Shown: positions 1 to 8,723, numbered from the stretch's first letter. The stretch: 64,000 nucleotides of DNA from an uncultured Lachnospiraceae bacterium (GCA_910578645.1 CAJTQI010000002.1:124001-188000), one strand, 5' to 3'. The notes: generated by a model not told the origin, from the letters alone. A program made the numbers and translations.

Positions 1-447
1 TTAGAGCGTTACCGCAGTGGATGCGCTTTCTATTCCTCAACTGTGTCAAGGATTGACCAGACTATCCTAAACGAATTTATACAGGATGGGTATTTTGAGC
101 GGTATCTGAACAAAATGCGTAAACGATACAAGGAAAAGCATGATTTGATTTTAAATGAACTGAGGTCTTTTGAAAAAGCATTTCATATATCCGCAAGCAA
201 TGCAGGTCTGCATGTTGTCTTGACAGACAAAATGGGGCGGCGGGAAGAGGAGTTGGCACAGGCTGCGAGATGGGAAGATGTCAAAGTCTATCAGATGAAG
301 GATTTTAGGATGAGCAGGGACATAGGAGAGAGTGAGGCTACAGATGCCAATGAACAAGCGGCGTTAATTCTTGGTTATGGGGCATTGGAGCAAGAGGAAA
401 TGAAAGAAGGGCTTGCACGGCTTAGAAAAGCTTGGGAGTTAAAATAA
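1..447 (+). CDS. MocR/PdxR-type GntR regulator, C-terminal part only
   Basis: The frame is open from base 1, so only the last 148 residues are present; the in-frame GTG at 43 is internal. The visible part (ERYR...SSTVSRIDQTILNEF, then YFERYLNKMRKRY) is typical of the C-terminal end of the fold-type I aminotransferase-like domain of MocR regulators, which fuse a GntR winged helix to a PLP-binding domain. The winged helix and the PLP lysine lie outside the window, so effector and targets cannot be judged. A strong hairpin follows the stop codon. An ordinary class I aminotransferase is the alternative, but the KMRKRYKEKHD stretch favours MocR. Confidence 0.7.
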   Translation, partial: LERYRSGCAFYSSTVSRIDQTILNEFIQDGYFERYLNKMRKRYKEKHDLILNELRSFEKAFHISASNAGLHVVLTDKMGRREEELAQAARWEDVKVYQMKDFRMSRDIGESEATDANEQAALILGYGALEQEEMKEGLARLRKAWELK

Positions 448-480
448 CGTGGGGATGTCTGTTTTTGGACATTCCCACGT
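447..480 (+). terminator. Hairpin terminator after the MocR gene
   Basis: ACGTGGGGATGTCT pairs with GGACATTCCCACGT across a short T-rich loop, a 14-bp stem with G-T wobbles. It begins at the last base of the MocR stop codon and lies between convergent genes (TetR ends at 502), so it may serve both strands. The U-tract is weak. Confidence 0.6.
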
Positions 481-501
481 TTACATATTGGCCATTTGAT
501 T

Positions 502-1107
502 TTATTTCTTGTACGCAATCTGCTTCATCATGGTAAGATAGGACACAATTTCTTCATAGAGCATTTCAGGATGGAAAGAATCGTCACGGAAGTGTGCGTT
601 CATTAATCCGCTGATGGTATAGTCTAACATAGCGTCCATTTTTTCAAAAGATACTTCGTTTACGAAACGGGAGCGGTTCGCCTGGTTCTTTAAGACGGCG
701 TGGATATCTGTAATGATGTTGCGCTGTCTTTCGATTGCCATAAGCGCTTCGCTTACGTTCTCATAGGCGCAGCGCTCGAGGAATTGCTGCATGTATGGAT
801 AATTTTTTAATACCTGCATCTTTGCAAATTCCATAAGCTTTCTGATTTCAAAATAGTCATCGACAGAAGACGGTACCCCTGTAGTCAATTCCAGTTTCAT
901 AAAGCGGACGCTGTAGTCATGTAAAAAGGTATAAAGTCCTAATTTGCTGCCAAAATAATGGAATAAAAGTCCCTTGCTGATTCCTGCCTCCGACACAATA
1001 TCGTCTGTGCTTGCATGTTTGTAGCCGTTGTTGGCGAATACTTTCAGAGAGGCATTAATCATGCGGTCTTGTTTTTCTTTTTTAAGGTCAAAAAATTTCT
1101 CGTTCAT
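502..1107 (-). CDS. TetR/AcrR family transcriptional regulator
   Basis: A 201-residue protein of usual TetR length. Residues about 8-55 form the DNA-binding domain: KKEKQDRMINASLKVFANNG, then the helix-turn-helix ASTDDIVSEAGISKGLLFHYF with the family YF.SK signature. The rest is an all-helical ligand or dimerisation domain. The frame runs on upstream to 1299, but the extra 64 residues are unlike TetR, so I place the start at the ATG at 1107 (MNEKFFDLKK), preceded by a modest GGGGA. It faces away from the acidic membrane protein at 1355, and the roughly 250-bp divergent interval is the likely operator region. Ligand unknown. Confidence 0.85.
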   Translation of the reverse strand: MNEKFFDLKKEKQDRMINASLKVFANNGYKHASTDDIVSEAGISKGLLFHYFGSKLGLYTFLHDYSVRFMKLELTTGVPSSVDDYFEIRKLMEFAKMQVLKNYPYMQQFLERCAYENVSEALMAIERQRNIITDIHAVLKNQANRSRFVNEVSFEKMDAMLDYTISGLMNAHFRDDSFHPEMLYEEIVSYLTMMKQIAYKK

Positions 1108-1354
1108 GTGAATCCCCGTGTATCCTGTATACCTGTCCTCGATATTGTTAATGTATTGACTTTGCGAGTCGAATTTTAATATAACATAAAAAGGAAAGGG
1201 ATTCAATGTCTGGCAGAAAACTAGTTTTAAGAAAATTTCAGGATACAAGATATTGTGTGTAATAAAAACATATTTTTTTTGTACATATTCCCTTTTCATT
1301 TTGGCAAAATAGTATTAATATAGTGATATAAGAGACGGTGAAAGGAGAACCCTC

Positions 1355-1825
1355 ATGGCAAAAAAATTCGGTAAAGTTTTAATGGTGACAGCAGCTCTCG
1401 GAGCCGTTGCAGCCGGCGTGTATTATTATCTGCAGGGTAAGGATGATTTTGTGGATGATAATTTTGACGACGACGATGATTTTGATAATTTTGACGACGA
1501 CTTGGATGACGACGAGACGGCTAAAGAGGCTGACCGCAACTATGTTGACCTGGACTTAGAGAAAGCGGAGGAATTTAAGGAAGGACTTGACGCAGCAAAA
1601 GTGGAGGTGACTGATAAGGTTGTCGGTGCGGCGAAAGCTGTTGGTGAAGCAGTCGATACGGTGAAAGAAGAGGCGGCGGAAGCAGTTACAGATGCAACAG
1701 AGAAAACGACTGATGCAGTCAAGGAAGCGGCCGACACGGTTAAGAAAGCGGCTGAGAAAACCGAAGTGAAAGTAGAAGAATTTTTCGACGATGATGACAG
1801 TGACGGCTCTATGGATGCAATGTAG
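1355..1825 (+). CDS. Small membrane-anchored acidic protein, unknown function
   Basis: 156 residues after a good site (GGTGAAAGGAGAACCCTC-ATG). Three parts are visible: a basic start and hydrophobic helix at about 8-25 (VLMVTAALGAVAAGVYYYL); an almost pure Asp/Phe/Asn tract at about 30-55; then from about 65 to 140 a lysine/alanine/glutamate region of 11-residue-like amphipathic repeats (AAKAVGEAVDTVKEEA, KEAADTVKKAAEK) of the LEA/YtxH/apolipoprotein-like type. It ends with a second acidic tail. Probably inserted in or lying on the membrane; the Asp runs could bind metal. No catalytic motif. A clear terminator follows. Confidence 0.7.
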   Translation: MAKKFGKVLMVTAALGAVAAGVYYYLQGKDDFVDDNFDDDDDFDNFDDDLDDDETAKEADRNYVDLDLEKAEEFKEGLDAAKVEVTDKVVGAAKAVGEAVDTVKEEAAEAVTDATEKTTDAVKEAADTVKKAAEKTEVKVEEFFDDDDSDGSMDAM

Positions 1826-1864
1826 AATCCGGTTGTGGGCGAACATATGTGAATGAAGAACAGA

Positions 1865-1908
1865 CTGATACAAGATGCAGATTAGATAGCATTTTGTATC
1901 AGTTTTTT
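1865..1908 (+). terminator. Rho-independent terminator
   Basis: CTGATACAAGATGC pairs with GCATTTTGTATCAG (one G-U) and is followed by TTTTTT. It closes the acidic-protein gene and lies against the end of the convergent gene at 1909. Confidence 0.9.
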
Positions 1909-2670
1909 CTATTTATTCATTTTATATGGCTGTTCGGCGGGATAGCCGCCCTTTAGTTTCTGCATACCGCGCTGTATGGCATCCCTAGAGTTCTTCCAGT
2001 CGGCGTCCTTGTTGCGGTAGTCAAATTTCTCCACCATCCATGCCACATCTTCGGCCAGACGGGACATATTCTGTTCCATCAGCGGGAAAACCATGTCGTA
2101 GAATCCGGCTTTTTCTTTATCATTCAGGCGTCCGTCGGCAGCTTCACACAGGTCGCCGAAGTGGTGAAGGCAAAATCCCTTGCTGCTTTTTACTTTTTCC
2201 CGAAATTCCGGGTCTTTCTTATACATGACAAAGAAAGTATCCAGGTAACGCTCATAGGTGTCGGCATAGCGTGTGCAGATGTAGCAGGACTGCTCTTTTT
2301 CGGATACCCAGATACCGATAGGGTTTTGGCGTTGTGCCTGTTTTCTGAATTTGTCTTTCAAAGAAGATTTTCCGGGTTTGAAACTCTGAAACTGCTGCAA
2401 CATCTCTTTGTTTATGTGCATGTAGTGGGTTTTCAAAATCCAGGCGTTGCCAAGGGTATTGCCGTAATCGAACATCTTCTTGAAATGGTTTCTGCAAAAC
2501 CCGGCTTTGTCAGTCTGCTCACGGACGTCACTCTCCATGTACGAAGAGCCTGAGCCTAGCACGAAATCCAATAAATCCTGTTCTACACTGCGCTCAATAA
2601 AACAGAAAGGACATTCATCGTGGGCATTCATGGCGTCATTGAGGGGGATTGTATAGAGCTGTTCTTTCAT
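1909..2670 (-). CDS. DUF6062-like cysteine-rich protein
   Basis: 253 residues; start ATG at 2670 behind an AAGAAGG site. No signal peptide or membrane helix. Four spaced Cys/His elements repeat in two halves: CPFC (about 20) and CRNHF (about 58), then CYIC (about 130) and CLHHF (about 167). This duplicated CxxC...C(x)3HF arrangement suggests two equivalent metal- or cofactor-binding sites in an internally duplicated protein. I recognise it as the clostridial DUF6062 family, whose biochemical role I do not know. Transcribed alone, convergent with the gene ending at 1825. Confidence 0.7.
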   Translation of the reverse strand: MKEQLYTIPLNDAMNAHDECPFCFIERSVEQDLLDFVLGSGSSYMESDVREQTDKAGFCRNHFKKMFDYGNTLGNAWILKTHYMHINKEMLQQFQSFKPGKSSLKDKFRKQAQRQNPIGIWVSEKEQSCYICTRYADTYERYLDTFFVMYKKDPEFREKVKSSKGFCLHHFGDLCEAADGRLNDKEKAGFYDMVFPLMEQNMSRLAEDVAWMVEKFDYRNKDADWKNSRDAIQRGMQKLKGGYPAEQPYKMNK

Positions 2671-2730
2671 GGGGACCTTCTTTCTTAAAAATATTTTTGG
2701 ATTTATTTGTGAATAAAAAACACCTTCGCA

Positions 2731-2786
2731 TATCCGAGTCCGCGAAGCGGAACTCGCAAACGAGCTTTGCTCGTTTTATTATATAG
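2731..2786 (+). repeat. Terminator-bearing dispersed repeat, variant copy A
   Basis: TATCCGAGT, a small hairpin (TCCGCGAAGCGGA), then AACGAGC-TTT-GCTCGTT and a T-rich tail. The same order recurs at 21871-21940 and 44499-44570. Here the last loop is TTT rather than GAA and no host terminator precedes it. Confidence 0.7.
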
Positions 2787-2821
2787 GATTCCGGCAATAA
2801 ATGAAATAGCATTCTGTGTCA

Positions 2822-2850
2822 TTGTACTGCACATGGGTATGTGCTATAAT
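2822..2850 (+). promoter_or_regulatory. Sigma-A promoter for the HAD phosphatase
   Basis: TTGTAC, 17-bp spacer, TATAAT with an upstream TG-like extension. Predicted start near 2857, giving a leader of about 120 nt before the gene at 2978. Confidence 0.6.
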
Positions 2851-2977
2851 CTCAATGTTGCAGGTTGCATCCAGTTAGTGAGGATAGGGAAAACAGATGA
2901 GCCTGCAAGCAGAAGTGGGATGCAATGGCCGGACAGAACTTATAATAAATTGAAATATGGAAAACAAGGGAGAGCAG

Positions 2978-3799
2978 ATGATGATACCTCAGATTCCTCA
3001 TGTAAATCAGGATGAAAAGCATATATTAAAGGAAATAAAGTGTTTCGCACTGGATATGGACGGCACCGTGTATCTGGGTGAACAGTGGATTGACGGGGCG
3101 TTGGAATTTCTGCACAGGATTGAAGAGACGGGCAGAAATTATGTGTTCGTGACGAATAATTCGTCCAAGAATGCAGCTGTATATGTGGACAAACTACACC
3201 GGATGGGGCTTGACGTGAGCGAGGAGAAGATTGTCACTTCCGGGCAGGCTACCATTCATTATTTGCAGAATAATTTTCCGGGAGCGAAGGTGTTTCTTCT
3301 GGGGAACCCCCTGTTGCAGGAGGAATTTCTTGATGCAGGTATTTTATTGGAGGACGAACATCCGGACGTGGTGGTCACCGCCTTTGACACTTCGCTGGAT
3401 TACAAGAAGATGTGTAAAGTCTGTGACCATGTCAGGGCCGGACTTCCGTATCTGGCGACTCATCCGGATTATAACTGCCCTACGGAGACGGGCTTTATTC
3501 CCGATGCGGGCGCTATCCATGCTTTTATCCATGCATCGGCCTTCCGTTACCCTGACAGGATAATCGGTAAGCCCAACGGGGATATCATAGAATATCTGTC
3601 CGTCAGAATGGATGCGGAGCGGGGACAGACGGCTATGGTGGGCGACCGTCTCTACACGGATATTGCTGCGGGAAGAAACAACGGACTGACAAGCATACTT
3701 GTTCTGAGCGGAGAAGCTGCGATGGAAGACGTATGCCATTCGGATGTGATTCCGCATCTTATTTTCAGTTCGGTTAAAGAGATAGCGCAGATTTTGTGA
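2978..3799 (+). CDS. HAD-IIA family sugar-phosphatase (NagD/AraL type)
   Basis: 273 residues. Motif I is LDMDGTVYLG near residue 26, motif II FVTNNSS, then the HAD-IIA cap domain, the lysine in IGKPNGD, and motif IV MVGDRLYTDI. These are the Mg2+-dependent aspartyl-phosphate phosphatase residues, and the cap after motif II is the NagD/p-nitrophenyl-phosphatase type. The start is the ATG at 2978 (or 2981), behind AAGGGAG; the earlier in-frame ATG at 2957 has no comparable site. Substrate probably a small sugar or nucleotide phosphate, not determinable here. Confidence 0.88.
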   Translation: MMIPQIPHVNQDEKHILKEIKCFALDMDGTVYLGEQWIDGALEFLHRIEETGRNYVFVTNNSSKNAAVYVDKLHRMGLDVSEEKIVTSGQATIHYLQNNFPGAKVFLLGNPLLQEEFLDAGILLEDEHPDVVVTAFDTSLDYKKMCKVCDHVRAGLPYLATHPDYNCPTETGFIPDAGAIHAFIHASAFRYPDRIIGKPNGDIIEYLSVRMDAERGQTAMVGDRLYTDIAAGRNNGLTSILVLSGEAAMEDVCHSDVIPHLIFSSVKEIAQIL

Positions 3800-3843
3800 G
3801 ACAGATTGACAGTCATATTTCGTTTATTTTCTTGTCTTTTTCC

Positions 3844-3872
3844 TTGCCTGGTTTCGCTAAAAAGTGTAAAAT
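3844..3872 (+). promoter_or_regulatory. Sigma-A promoter of malQ
   Basis: TTGCCT, exactly 17 bases, TAAAAT, about 48 bp before the malQ start. Confidence 0.5.
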
Positions 3873-3919
3873 AAAATCAATAAAATATTAACTAAAAGTG
3901 TGAAAGGATTTTGACGAAC

Positions 3920-5401
3920 ATGAGAAAAAGCGGAATATTGCTGCCTGTATCCAGTATCCCGTCCAAGTATGGAATCGGGACTTTTTCAAAACAGGCGTAT
4001 GCGTTTATCGATTCATTGGAGAAGGCAGGGCAGTCGTATTGGCAGATTCTGCCGCTTGGGCCTACGGGATATGGGGATTCTCCCTACCAGTCTTTTTCTA
4101 CTTTTGCAGGAAATCCCTATTATATTGACTTGGAGACATTAATTGAGGACGGATATCTGACTGAAGAAGACTGTGATGCGTGTGATTTCGGTGATAATGA
4201 TGTATATGTGGATTATGAGAAAATATATCTGTCCAGGTTTAAGGTGTTAAAGAAAGCATTTCTGAACAGCCACATTGAGGAAGAAGAAGATTTCCGGACT
4301 TACGTGGAGGAGAACTGTTATTGGCTGGACGATTACGCTCTGTATATGGCGGTCAAAAATTCCTTCGACGGTAAAAGCTGGATTGAGTGGGATGAGGATA
4401 TCAAGCTCCGCAAGCCGGAGGCGATGCAGCACTGCAAGGAAGAATACGCTGAGGAAATCATGTTCTATCAGTTCCAGCAGTATTTGTTCGAGAAGCAGTG
4501 GTCAGCCCTGAAAGCCTATGCAAACGGTAAGAAAATAGAGATTATCGGCGATATCCCCATTTATGTGGCCTTTGACAGCGCGGATACATGGGCGAATCCT
4601 GAGTTGTTCCAGTTGGACGAGACACTGACGCCTGTGGCGGTGGCAGGATGCCCGCCGGATGCTTTCTCTGCCACAGGGCAGTTGTGGGGCAATCCCTTGT
4701 ACCGTTGGGATTATCATAAGGAGACGGATTACGCATGGTGGATAAAGCGTATCGCATACTGCTATAAGCTTTATGACGTTGTCAGGATTGACCATTTCCG
4801 CGGGTTTGACGAATATTATTCCATTCCCTATGCCGACGAGACGGCGGAGTTTGGCCACTGGGAGAAGGGACCGGGTTATGACCTTTTTAAGACATTGAAA
4901 GCCAAGTTGGGCAATATAGCCGTGATTGCGGAGGACCTTGGCTATCTGACCAAATCGGTTATCCGTCTTGTAAAGAAAACCGGATATCCTGGTATGAAGA
5001 TTTTGCAGTTTGCCTTTGACTCCAGGGAGGAAAGTGATTATCTTCCTCATAATTATGGAGCCAACAGCATTGTCTATACGGGAACCCATGACAATGATAC
5101 GACGGTTGGATGGTATAAGCAGTTAAACCGCCAGGACAAAGCGTTGGCAAAGAAATATCTGGACATCCGCTCAAACAAAGATGTAGAGTGGGAATTTATC
5201 AGGGCGGCCTTGGCAAGTGTTTCGGATACATGTATTATCCCTATGCAGGATTATCTGGGGCTTGGCTCGGAGGCAAGGACAAATGTGCCGTCCACCCTTG
5301 GAACGAACTGGAAGTGGAGAATGGTGTCCGGGCAGTTTACGGATGAGTTGGCAGAGCGTATCTGCGAGATGACAAAACTGTATGGCAGGATGCCCAAATA
5401 A
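3920..5401 (+). CDS. malQ: 4-alpha-glucanotransferase (amylomaltase, GH77)
   Basis: 493 residues, normal for bacterial MalQ. It transfers alpha-1,4-glucan segments between maltodextrins in the cytoplasm. Visible: the N-terminal GILLPVSSIPSKYGIGTF, WQILPLGPTGYGDSPYQSFS, the nucleophile region VRIDHFRGFDEYY, the acid/base region VIAEDLGYLT, and TGTHDNDTTVGW. I choose ATG 3920, about 11 bases after GAAAGGA; a TTG at 3911 lies too close to that site. Single gene, own promoter, closed by a strong shared terminator. With the GH13 enzyme at 53.3 kb it points to maltodextrin or glycogen use. Confidence 0.95.
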   Translation: MRKSGILLPVSSIPSKYGIGTFSKQAYAFIDSLEKAGQSYWQILPLGPTGYGDSPYQSFSTFAGNPYYIDLETLIEDGYLTEEDCDACDFGDNDVYVDYEKIYLSRFKVLKKAFLNSHIEEEEDFRTYVEENCYWLDDYALYMAVKNSFDGKSWIEWDEDIKLRKPEAMQHCKEEYAEEIMFYQFQQYLFEKQWSALKAYANGKKIEIIGDIPIYVAFDSADTWANPELFQLDETLTPVAVAGCPPDAFSATGQLWGNPLYRWDYHKETDYAWWIKRIAYCYKLYDVVRIDHFRGFDEYYSIPYADETAEFGHWEKGPGYDLFKTLKAKLGNIAVIAEDLGYLTKSVIRLVKKTGYPGMKILQFAFDSREESDYLPHNYGANSIVYTGTHDNDTTVGWYKQLNRQDKALAKKYLDIRSNKDVEWEFIRAALASVSDTCIIPMQDYLGLGSEARTNVPSTLGTNWKWRMVSGQFTDELAERICEMTKLYGRMPK

Positions 5402-5435
5402 GTTACATAAGGACAACGCTATAAAATAAAAGAAT

Positions 5436-5483
5436 AAAATAAAACGCTGACAATTCCAGGGTGGAATGCCAGCGTTTTATTTT
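5436..5483 (+). terminator. Bidirectional terminator, malQ / CYTH gene
   Basis: A-rich flank, then AAAACGCTG...ATTCC-loop-GGAAT...CAGCGTTTT and a T-rich flank. With A and T tracts on either side it can end transcription from both convergent genes. Confidence 0.9.
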
Positions 5484-5488
5484 CGGTA

Positions 5489-5980
5489 TCAGAAAGTACG
5501 CTTGCTTAGATTAGAATTGTGGTAGGCAGGGTCGTCTGTCACGTCCTGAGCGAACCAGTCAAGAGGCAGGAAAGCCTGTGCCGTTTCTATGGAAGGAAAC
5601 TCTATTTCGGCGATAATAAGAGGGGCGAAAGGTTCCTCAAATATGTCCAATTCCACACATAGACTTTTCGGGTCAACAGTTTTGCCATAATCTGACATAA
5701 ATGTCGGATGTTCAATTGGTATGACATACCGTTTCTTAGAAATGATATTACCGTCTGCTTTTTCCCGCAGATGATAGTAAGAAGGCTCATTTAACGGGAG
5801 ATTATACTCTTCCCTGGACAAGAGACCTTTTCCTTTATAAGTCATATAGTATGCATCATCTTCTTTGCGGATTCTGACAACAGGGTCAGTATTTAGATAT
5901 GCCTGCTCGATGATGTGGCATGTATATTGACTGAGGTTGTCAGGCAGTTTTTTTACGGTGAATTTGCGTTCGATTTCCAT
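5489..5980 (-). CDS. CYTH domain protein (triphosphate tunnel enzyme)
   Basis: 163 residues beginning with the CYTH signature MEIERKF (ExExK), which binds metal and triphosphate. Further tunnel-lining charges follow: VRIRKEDDAYYMTYKGKG, EIEFPS near 125 and the C-terminal DVTDDPAYHNSNLSK. Family members act on triphosphates (inorganic triphosphate, thiamine triphosphate, ATP cyclisation); short Firmicute members are usually tripolyphosphatase-like. Site GGAGG about 9 bases before the start. Single gene. Confidence 0.88.
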   Translation of the reverse strand: MEIERKFTVKKLPDNLSQYTCHIIEQAYLNTDPVVRIRKEDDAYYMTYKGKGLLSREEYNLPLNEPSYYHLREKADGNIISKKRYVIPIEHPTFMSDYGKTVDPKSLCVELDIFEEPFAPLIIAEIEFPSIETAQAFLPLDWFAQDVTDDPAYHNSNLSKRTF

Positions 5981-6192
5981 ATGATATGCCTCCTTTTACA
6001 ATACCCACTATTCCTCATGTATGCACATGAATCGATTCGTATAACCATAATAAATATATAATTGCATCAACTATTATAAAGGGGTTTTGCGGAGGTGTAA
6101 AGTCATATTTGCTTGTCAATATGCTATAAAGTGTACGGTAAGACGTTAGTTTGAAAAACGGCAGCGAAGGGATATGGTTCCTAAGGACAAAG

Positions 6193-6221
6193 TTGCTTCC
6201 GGACGGAATTTGTTCTATAAT
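6193..6221 (+). promoter_or_regulatory. Sigma-A promoter of the DJ-1 family gene
   Basis: TTGCTT, 17-bp spacer, TATAAT; start predicted near 6228. The rest of the 342-bp interval 5981-6322 shows only AT-rich sequence and no further structure. Confidence 0.6.
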
Positions 6222-6322
6222 AATTACGGTTCTATATGAGTAACTTCTGACGCCCTAACCTGAAAAAGGTTGAAAATAAAAAATCCGGGGGATAGGATTA
6301 CATGAGAATGGAGGAGGAAACA

Positions 6323-6877
6323 ATGAGTAAAGCAGCAGTTTTTTTCGGTACAGGATATGAAGAGATTGAAGCGCTGACAGTGGTTGACATTCTGCGCAGG
6401 GCAGGCGTGGAGACGGTTATGGTTTCTGTCATGAAGGAAAAGAGCGTGGCAGGCTCCCATGACATCCGGGTGGAGACGGATGCGTTGATTGGGGAGATAG
6501 ATTTTACCGGGCTTGATGTGATTGTGCTTCCGGGAGGAATGCCGGGCACGAAGAATCTGGAAGCCTGTGAGGCGTTGATGGCGCAGGTGGACATATTCGC
6601 AGCGCAGGGTAAGATTGTGGCTGCAATCTGTGCAGCGCCAAGTATTTTAGGCCATAGGGGAATCCTGAAAGGTAAGAAAGCGTGCTCTTTTCCTTCTTTT
6701 GAAAGTCATTTGGAAGGCGCCGAGGTATTGCAGCAGCCTGCAGTAATGGACGGCAATCTGATTACCGGACGCGGTATGGGCGCGGCAATTCCCTTCGGAT
6801 TAAAAATTTTAGAGAAGCTGCAAGGTGAAGAGGCGGCGCGCAAGATGGCGGAGGAGATTATCTTTGCCTGTGAGTAA
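6323..6877 (+). CDS. DJ-1/PfpI family protein (YajL-type)
   Basis: 184 residues of class I glutamine-amidotransferase-like fold. The nucleophile-elbow cysteine is in VAAICAAPSILG (near residue 100), and the family Glu is in GYEEIEAL near 13; VLPGGMPGT and GRGMGAAIPFGLKIL match the DJ-1/ThiJ group. Members are assigned to methylglyoxal detoxification or protein deglycation. The ATG at 6323 follows GGAGGAGG; the ATG at 6302 is upstream of that site and not used. Single gene. Confidence 0.9.
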   Translation: MSKAAVFFGTGYEEIEALTVVDILRRAGVETVMVSVMKEKSVAGSHDIRVETDALIGEIDFTGLDVIVLPGGMPGTKNLEACEALMAQVDIFAAQGKIVAAICAAPSILGHRGILKGKKACSFPSFESHLEGAEVLQQPAVMDGNLITGRGMGAAIPFGLKILEKLQGEEAARKMAEEIIFACE

Positions 6878-7085
6878 CGAACTCTAATCATATGGGAAAT
6901 TCCCTTATAAGTTTACGACGGATTTTCCGTCAAAAATGTGGCAAAACTTACCATAATATTTTCATCTTATCCGAACATACTAACATCAAGATAAGCGATA
7001 CAGTGAACGCTTTCACAGACAACAGGATTCGGTTTCGAATCACTGGACTGGAAAAACGAAGTTTGGACAGTGCAGCAGTATCTGG

Positions 7086-7112
7086 GATAAGCGTAAAACG
7101 ACAGCGCTTATC
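7086..7112 (+). other. Hairpin in the interval before the spore-protein gene
   Basis: GATAAGCG pairs with CGCTTATC over an 11-base loop; a further direct GATAAGCG lies at 6990-6997. There is no U-tract. It is the only structure I see in the 304-bp interval 6878-7181. Confidence 0.4.
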
Positions 7113-7181
7113 TCAATAATATAGATAACAGAATAAAATCCAATATGGATTTATTCAAATGTATTTCGGAGGTGAAAGAAA

Positions 7182-7382
7182 ATGGCAAGTAACAAGACTA
7201 ATAGAGTAGAAGTTCCTGAAGCTAAGGCAGCAATGGACCGTTTTAAGACAGAGGTTGCATCTGAGTTAGGTGTAAACTTGAAAGAGGGGTACAACGGTGA
7301 CCTGACATCCAGAGAAGCCGGTTCCATCGGCGGTGAGATGGTTCGTAGGATGATTAAGAGCCAGGAAGAACAGATGAAATAA
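7182..7382 (+). CDS. Alpha/beta-type small acid-soluble spore protein
   Basis: 66 residues, full length. The germination-protease recognition segment is FKTEVASELGV (near 21-31), and the DNA-binding C-terminal motif is LTSREAGSIGGEMVRRMI. These proteins saturate spore DNA in the forespore, protect it from UV and heat, and supply amino acids at germination. Excellent GGAGGTGA site 8 bases before ATG; strong terminator after. Expected forespore sigma-G control: a CATACTA (-10-like) at 6975-6981 is suggestive but about 200 bp away. This gene is the clearest evidence that the organism sporulates. Confidence 0.97.
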   Translation: MASNKTNRVEVPEAKAAMDRFKTEVASELGVNLKEGYNGDLTSREAGSIGGEMVRRMIKSQEEQMK

Positions 7383-7406
7383 GTAAAAAGCAGTTAAAAA
7401 GGACGG

Positions 7407-7437
7407 CCCGCCTGAGATTTCAGGCGGGTTGTTTTTT
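7407..7437 (+). terminator. Rho-independent terminator after the spore protein gene
   Basis: CCCGCCTGA / TCAGGCGGG with a 4-base loop, then TTGTTTTTT. Confidence 0.95.
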
Positions 7438-7490
7438 GGCCTGGAATCATGTATACTATACCGCAGAGCAGAGGGAAAGGAAGAAAATTT

Positions 7491-8666
7491 ATGAAAAAAA
7501 ATGTGTTAGCGGTTATTTTCAGCGCTGCGCTTGCCATAGCATCTCTTGCAGGCTGCGGAAAGGATTTGGCAGAGACGGTGGAAAATTCTGCGCAGGAAGC
7601 GTCACAGGCGGATGAAAATACGGAAGAAGTAACGGAAGAGAAGACGGCGCCCGGAGACGGGAATGATGTCCAGGACGAAGCCGGGGATATAGATATATCA
7701 TATCAAGAAGAAACAGAGAGCAGGAATGAGGAGAACATGGCGCCAGATGCGGAGGCATCCGGCACAGAAGAGGTGACAGTCAGGGTCGGCTCCCTGAAAG
7801 GACCTACTTCCATGGGGCTTGTCTATCTTATGGAGCAGGCGGAAAAAGGCGAGGCAGTTAACCACTACGAGTTTACCATGGCGGCGTCGGCGGATGAACT
7901 GCTTCCGGCCATGATTTCTGGGGATTTGGATATCGTACTGATTCCCGCCAATGTGGCCAGCGTCCTTTATATGAAGACAGAGGGTGGCGTATCGGTGATT
8001 GATATCAATACGCTGGGCGTCCTGTACATGGTGTCAGGCGACAGTGGAATAAAGGGAATGGATGACCTTAAGGGCAGGACGCTCTATCTGACGGGGAAGG
8101 GGACTACACCGGATTACGTCCTACAGTATCTTTTAAGAGAAAACGGATTGACTACCCAGGACGTCACACTGGAATATAAATCCGAAGCCACGGAAGTCGC
8201 CGCCATATTGGCCAAGACGCCGGATGCCATCGGTGTGCTGCCACAGCCTTTCGTGACGGCGGCATGTGCACAGAACGAAGAGCTGTCAGTGGTGATGGAT
8301 TTAACGGAGCAGTGGAACGCGGTGCAGAAAGAAAGCGGCAGTCGACTTGTGACTGGCGTTACGGTGGTGCGCAATAGTTTTTTGGAGGAATATCAGGATA
8401 CGGTAGAGCGCTTTATGGAGGAGCATAAAGCCAGTGCGGCATATGCCAATGAGCATGTGGAAGAGGCGGCGGAGCTTGTGGCAGCGGCGGGCATTATCGA
8501 GAAAGCTCCTGTGGCGGTGAAGGCGATGCCGGCGTGCAATATTACTTATATGGACGGCGATGATATGAAGATGGCGCTGTCGGGGTATCTGGAAGTCCTC
8601 TTCGGACAGGATGCAGCTTCCGTGGGCGGCGGTTTGCCGGGAGATGAATTTTATTATATTCCATAG
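7491..8666 (+). CDS. ABC importer substrate-binding lipoprotein (NMT1/SsuA-like)
   Basis: 391 residues. A lipoprotein signal peptide (KKNVLAVIFSAALAIASLAGCG, lipobox LAGC near 19-22) leads into a long acidic linker to about 85, then a periplasmic-binding-like fold: VRVGSLKGPTSMGLVYLM, DELLPAMISGDLDIVLIPANVAS, and GVLPQPFVTAA. This matches binding proteins of nitrate/sulfonate/taurine and thiamine-precursor type. Start at ATG 7491 behind AAAGGAAG, not the earlier ATG at 7449. The fused permease-ATPase begins 57 bp downstream and completes the importer. Substrate unknown. Confidence 0.85.
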   Translation: MKKNVLAVIFSAALAIASLAGCGKDLAETVENSAQEASQADENTEEVTEEKTAPGDGNDVQDEAGDIDISYQEETESRNEENMAPDAEASGTEEVTVRVGSLKGPTSMGLVYLMEQAEKGEAVNHYEFTMAASADELLPAMISGDLDIVLIPANVASVLYMKTEGGVSVIDINTLGVLYMVSGDSGIKGMDDLKGRTLYLTGKGTTPDYVLQYLLRENGLTTQDVTLEYKSEATEVAAILAKTPDAIGVLPQPFVTAACAQNEELSVVMDLTEQWNAVQKESGSRLVTGVTVVRNSFLEEYQDTVERFMEEHKASAAYANEHVEEAAELVAAAGIIEKAPVAVKAMPACNITYMDGDDMKMALSGYLEVLFGQDAASVGGGLPGDEFYYIP

Positions 8667-8723
8667 CAGGCAGCCTTTGGAATGTGCAGTAAGGTTTTAC
8701 AGGATAGTTAAGATTGATTATGG

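Noticed and set aside
2767..3015. 82-codon ORF overlapping the HAD gene start
   Set aside because: It covers the promoter and leader of the HAD gene, has no ribosome-binding site and overlaps the true start in another frame.
6975..6981. CATACTA as a sigma-G -10 box for the spore-protein gene
   Set aside because: The spacing to the start (about 200 bp) is long and no convincing -35 element precedes it; kept only as a remark.
6892..7119. 75-codon ORF between the DJ-1 and spore-protein genes
   Set aside because: No ribosome-binding site, low-complexity basic translation, and it runs through a hairpin.
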